Below the pieces are notes generated by a model. It saw nothing but the letters and a program-made list of their open reading frames with translations, made no database searches and had not been told where the DNA came from. A program made the position numbers and the translations under genes. DNA of 64,000 nucleotides from Granulibacter bethesdensis CGDNIH1 (GTDB taxonomy: Bacteria; Pseudomonadota; Alphaproteobacteria; Acetobacterales; Acetobacteraceae): positions 2,342,501 to 2,406,500 of the forward strand of contig NC_008343.2 of the NCBI RefSeq assembly GCF_000014285.2, written 5' to 3'. Positions 61,262-64,000 of the stretch are shown piece by piece (positions within the stretch are counted from its first letter, which is position 1; every line of letters begins with the position of its first letter).

Positions 61262-61720
61262 AGCAATACCTCAAAAAAATAAAATCTTCATCGTGTTTGT
61301 TTATGTAGAATTTTTTGCGAATACACCCAACCGTTTTAAAACTATAAATTTATTTATTTTTATAATTATAGTAATTATTTAAAACGAGGAAAAATTATTT
61401 ACTTTGACATATAATATCCTGGCAGGAAAATGACCACAGTACGATGGTTTTAGGGTTAACCTGTAACCGCATTTGATATTCCGATTAAAGGAAACATAAT
61501 AGCTTTTGCAACCTTAAATTGAATTTTGTTAGGTAAATTGATTTTTATCATAATTAATTATATTTGTTACTTTAATCACATTTTTTAAAATTAGGTTTTT
61601 ATTCCATCAACAATAACTTTATCTGAAAAAAGCCTGACAAAATATTATTTAAATAGATAAAATTTTTATATTTGTAGGAAAATAGTTTTAAAATCGATAA
61701 CCAACAAAATCTAAAAAAAT
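61262..61720. other. Long AT-rich intergenic region, right boundary of the glycosylation locus
   Basis: About 460 bases of very AT-rich sequence without a credible coding frame or RNA gene. It must carry the promoter of the four-gene leftward unit; several A/T runs such as those near 61340-61380 and 61500-61600 would suit UP-elements or xenogeneic-silencer binding. I could not place -35/-10 boxes with confidence. Confidence 0.6.
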
Positions 61721-61768
61721 TGGCCCTGCTGAATAATTTTATATTCCTTCGGGATCGACACAGGGCCA
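61721..61768 (-). terminator. Probable terminator of the 73-aa gene
   Basis: Arms TGGCCCTG (61721-61728) and CAGGGCCA (61761-61768) pair perfectly over 8 bp with a 32-base AT-rich loop. In the leftward direction ATTTTTTTAG follows, giving a U-run. It lies 11 bases past the stop at 61779. Confidence 0.6.
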
Positions 61769-61778
61769 TCAAAGGCTT

Positions 61779-62000
61779 TTAACGAACGACTTCCCGCTCC
61801 CCTCGAATATGCCGCGCAGCCCGCTCAAGCCCGGCCGCAATTGATCCACGGGTGCCGACATTATCTTCCCGGGCACCCTGCGCCAGCACACGTCCCAGAT
61901 CAGCGAGGCATTCCCCGATCTCACGGACGGCCAGACGGAGATAATCGTCCTGAAGATGGGGGGGTAAGGGTTCAAGGGTCAGTTCGGGGGATGACGCCAT
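61779..62000 (-). CDS. Hypothetical 73-aa protein
   Basis: A small acidic/basic mixed protein that I do not recognise, predicted mostly helical ('HLQDDYLRLAVREIGECLADLGRVLAQGAR', 'GLERAARHIRGEREVV'). CAGGAG stands about 10 bases ahead of the ATG and a terminator follows, which supports it being a real gene. No membrane segment or signal peptide is seen. GC-rich, unlike the AT-rich region next to it. Confidence 0.6.
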   Translation of the reverse strand: MASSPELTLEPLPPHLQDDYLRLAVREIGECLADLGRVLAQGAREDNVGTRGSIAAGLERAARHIRGEREVVR

Positions 62001-62079
62001 GATTTTGCACTCCTGGTGAGGGATCGGTTGAAGTCAGAATCATACAGGGTTCACGCTTGGCGGAAACTGTTCTTAGAGT

Positions 62080-62742
62080 TTAGGGCTTCTGTTTTTCCTG
62101 AAGCCCGTACCCTTGGAAACGAGCGCGGGTTTCTGCCAGTTCTCGCGGAGAAAGCAGAACCGGTCCCCCAATCTGAAGGCTGTGCCAGTATTGCCTGGCC
62201 AGCGTTTCCAGTTCCACCCCCAGCCACAATGCCTGACGCAGATCAGTGCCACAGACCACCATGCCATGATTGGCCAGCAGGCAGGCCTTGCGCCCCTCCA
62301 GTGCGGATAGGGCCAGATCAGCCAATTCTGCCGTGCCGAACGTGGCATAGGGAGCACACCGTATATCGTCGCCGCCGAAGCATGTGATCATATAATGACA
62401 GGGTGGAATAGACCGTCGCGCCATAGCCAGCGCGGTGCAGAACACCGGATGCGCATGCAGGACGGCCCCGACTTCCGGCCGTGAGCACAGGATGCCATGA
62501 TGGAAACGCCATTCTGTCGATGGCTTGCAGGGGCCCTCCCACCCGCCACTGTCATCATCCAGCGGCATGGAAGCGACCATATCGGGCGTCATTTCGTCAT
62601 AAGGAATCGCGGAGGGAGAAATCAGCATCCGGTTTCCCCAACGCAGGCTGATATTCCCGGCCGTTCCCTGATTGATTCCCAGAGACGTCATGGTTCGGCA
62701 CGCCTCCACCAGCGCGCGCCGGGCTGAGGATTCCTCATCCAT
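62080..62742 (-). CDS. Class II aldolase/adducin-family protein
   Basis: A 220-aa zinc enzyme of the fuculose-phosphate aldolase type. 'GINQGTAGNISLRWGNRMLISPSAIPYDEM' binds phosphate and substrate, Glu of 'STEWRFHHGIL' is the catalytic acid, and the zinc histidines are in 'VLHAHPVFCTALA' and 'LLANHGMVVCG'. AGGAG lies about 8 bases ahead of the ATG at 62742. The substrate (fuculose-P, rhamnulose-P, methylthioribulose-P or a hydroxyketone) cannot be read from context. It starts 22 bases after the glycosidase gene and is probably co-transcribed with it. Confidence 0.87.
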   Translation of the reverse strand: MDEESSARRALVEACRTMTSLGINQGTAGNISLRWGNRMLISPSAIPYDEMTPDMVASMPLDDDSGGWEGPCKPSTEWRFHHGILCSRPEVGAVLHAHPVFCTALAMARRSIPPCHYMITCFGGDDIRCAPYATFGTAELADLALSALEGRKACLLANHGMVVCGTDLRQALWLGVELETLARQYWHSLQIGGPVLLSPRELAETRARFQGYGLQEKQKP

Positions 62743-62764
62743 TCCGCATGCTCCTGCCACCCTG

Positions 62765-64000
62765 TTATCGGGTCACGATGCTGACGACAGCGCGGCTGTT
62801 TGCACCCGGCAGACAAACCACGCGATCACCTACCCGCTGGAAGGTCAGATCGACGAAGCTGTCCCCCAGTTGCAAACGCTTCAGGTGCAGGACATCAAGA
62901 CCATAGGGCAGAGTGGGCCGGTCCACCGTAATTTCCCTCTTCCAGCCATTGATCCGCAGCCCGAGACAAGCCTGCAACATCATGAACACCGATCCCGCCG
63001 CCCAGGCCTGGGGCAGGCAGGCCACCGGATAGCTGATGGGCGCTTCTCCGGGGCTGCGGGGGAAACCACAGTACAATTCCGGCAGCCGCATTCCCAGATG
63101 AACGGCAGATTCGAACATATCGCGCGTGATGTGGGAAACAACGTCACGTTCGCCATAAGAGGCCATCCCGGCCACACACAACGCCGTATCATGCGGCCAG
63201 ACCGAACCATTGTGATAGGACATGGGATTATATCGCGGCGCCGTCGTGCCGAGGGTGCGGATACCCCAGCCGCTGTTAAAAGAAGGCGAGGACAGCAAGC
63301 GGGTCAGCCGGGCCGCCCGCTCGGGCGATGGAACCCCCGTGTACAGCAGATGCCCGGCATTGGAGGCCGGAACCCGGCACAACTCCCCATTCCCATCCAA
63401 AGCGATGCCGTAGCAGCCGAGATCCTCCATCCAGAATTTGTCTTCAATGGCTGCCCGCAGACGGGTCGCCTTGGTGCGCCAGCGCACGGCGTCCTCGGTC
63501 AGACCACGCCGTTCGCTCAGGCTGGCAAGGGCGAGATAGGCGGCATGCACATAGCCCTGCACCTCCACCAATGCCACCGGCCCCTGGGGGAATTTGGCAT
63601 CAGCCCCGAACACGCTGTCGAAACTGTCTTTCCAGCCCTGATTGGCCAGTCCGCTTTCCTCACCGCGGGCATAGTCCAGGAACCCGTCGCCATTGGAATC
63701 TCCCGGCCCTTCAACCCAGGCAATGGCCGCCATCAGCGCGGGCCACAAAGTGTCGATCAGCGCCATATCTCCGGTCCGATCGGCATAGGAACCTGCCAGC
63801 ACCACGAACAGGGGCGTGGTATCGACACCGCCATAATACTGACCAAACGGTATTTCCTTGAGCGCGGTCATCTCTCCATGCCGCATCTCGTGCACGATCT
63901 TGCCCGGCGCGGAATCCTGAAAACTGGATGTCTCTGTTGCCTGATGGCTGGCCAGAAAAGTCAGCACACCCCGCGCCATGCCCGGATCAAGCCAAAGTCT
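62765..64000 (-). CDS. Amylo-alpha-1,6-glucosidase-type glycogen debranching protein, C-terminal part
   Basis: The open frame runs through the right edge, so only the C-terminal ~410 residues are seen. It is an (alpha/alpha)6-barrel glycosidase related to glycogen debranching enzymes. 'KEIPFGQYYGGVDTTPLFVVLAG', 'WVEGPGDSNGDGFLDYARG', 'GLANQGWKDSFDSV' and 'NPMSYHNGSVWPHDTALCVAGM' are characteristic, with acidic residues in 'GWKDS' among those expected at the active site. Proteins of this kind hydrolyse alpha-1,6 branches or related alpha-glucosides. The N-terminal domain is outside the window. Confidence 0.87.
   Translation of the reverse strand, partial: RLWLDPGMARGVLTFLASHQATETSSFQDSAPGKIVHEMRHGEMTALKEIPFGQYYGGVDTTPLFVVLAGSYADRTGDMALIDTLWPALMAAIAWVEGPGDSNGDGFLDYARGEESGLANQGWKDSFDSVFGADAKFPQGPVALVEVQGYVHAAYLALASLSERRGLTEDAVRWRTKATRLRAAIEDKFWMEDLGCYGIALDGNGELCRVPASNAGHLLYTGVPSPERAARLTRLLSSPSFNSGWGIRTLGTTAPRYNPMSYHNGSVWPHDTALCVAGMASYGERDVVSHITRDMFESAVHLGMRLPELYCGFPRSPGEAPISYPVACLPQAWAAGSVFMMLQACLGLRINGWKREITVDRPTLPYGLDVLHLKRLQLGDSFVDLTFQRVGDRVVCLPGANSRAVVSIVTR

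Noticed and set aside
61262-61778. A possible small RNA or short gene in the AT-rich gap
   Set aside because: I found no stable GC stem apart from the terminator at its right end, no ribosome-binding site with an adequate frame, and no tRNA-like structure.

Overview
The window looks like chromosomal DNA of an alphaproteobacterium of the acetic acid bacteria (Acetobacteraceae). It is GC-rich by eye. It has split glyQ/glyS glycyl-tRNA synthetase genes, hopanoid genes (hpnE-shc), an aroE-coaE-dnaQ block, glnK-amtB, and a type III glutamine synthetase/GmaS with three glutamate-synthase-like subunits of the kind used by methylotrophs. Granulibacter bethesdensis or a near relative is my best guess, made from gene content only. 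I saw no rRNA or tRNA genes, CRISPR arrays or insertion sequences.

1-5.8 kb: the 5' part of ppdK, then glyS, a vapBC toxin-antitoxin pair placed between glyS and glyQ, glyQ, an NTF2-like enzyme and a DUF2076 protein. 5.9-14.2 kb: a LysR regulator, hpnE and shc (squalene to hopene), a large PAS hybrid histidine kinase whose coding extends past any normal start codon, and a MYG1-like hydrolase. 14.2-18.7 kb: an operon on the minus strand resembling N-methylglutamate synthase plus gamma-glutamylmethylamide synthetase (mgsA-mgsB-mgsC-gmaS, also called glxB-glxC-glxD-glnT). 18.8-26.5 kb: an SH3 protein, a DsrE-like protein, an E1-like MoeB/ThiF, queC, an AmpG-like permease, an Asr-like small protein, typA and small envelope proteins.

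26.5-39.9 kb: the modABC molybdate importer, a DHA2 drug exporter, ftsK, an Old Yellow Enzyme, and a five-gene MarR-controlled efflux operon of the AaeXAB type with a NodT outer-membrane factor. 40-48.8 kb: glnK-amtB, a UbiH-family hydroxylase, a prkB-cbbX-rpe set of Calvin-cycle-type genes without RuBisCO in view, then dnaQ, coaE and aroE. 48.8-54.5 kb: two related MFS permeases, a PRC-barrel protein, an ArsB-like permease and a YihY/BrkB membrane protein.

54.6-61.8 kb stands apart. Four consecutive minus-strand genes (SEC-C/TPR/sulfotransferase-like, TPR/GT9-like, double GT2 glycosyltransferase, phosphorylation-defective OmpR-type regulator) lie between two AT-rich non-coding stretches, and look like an acquired surface-glycosylation locus. 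The window closes with a class II aldolase and the C-terminal part of a glycogen-debranching-type glycosidase.

The observations I rank highest are: a CbbX with a Gln in place of the catalytic Walker B Glu and without the pore-loop Tyr; vapBC wedged into the glycyl-tRNA synthetase operon; the SEC-C/TPR/degenerate sulfotransferase protein and its locus; and the N-methylglutamate-type operon.
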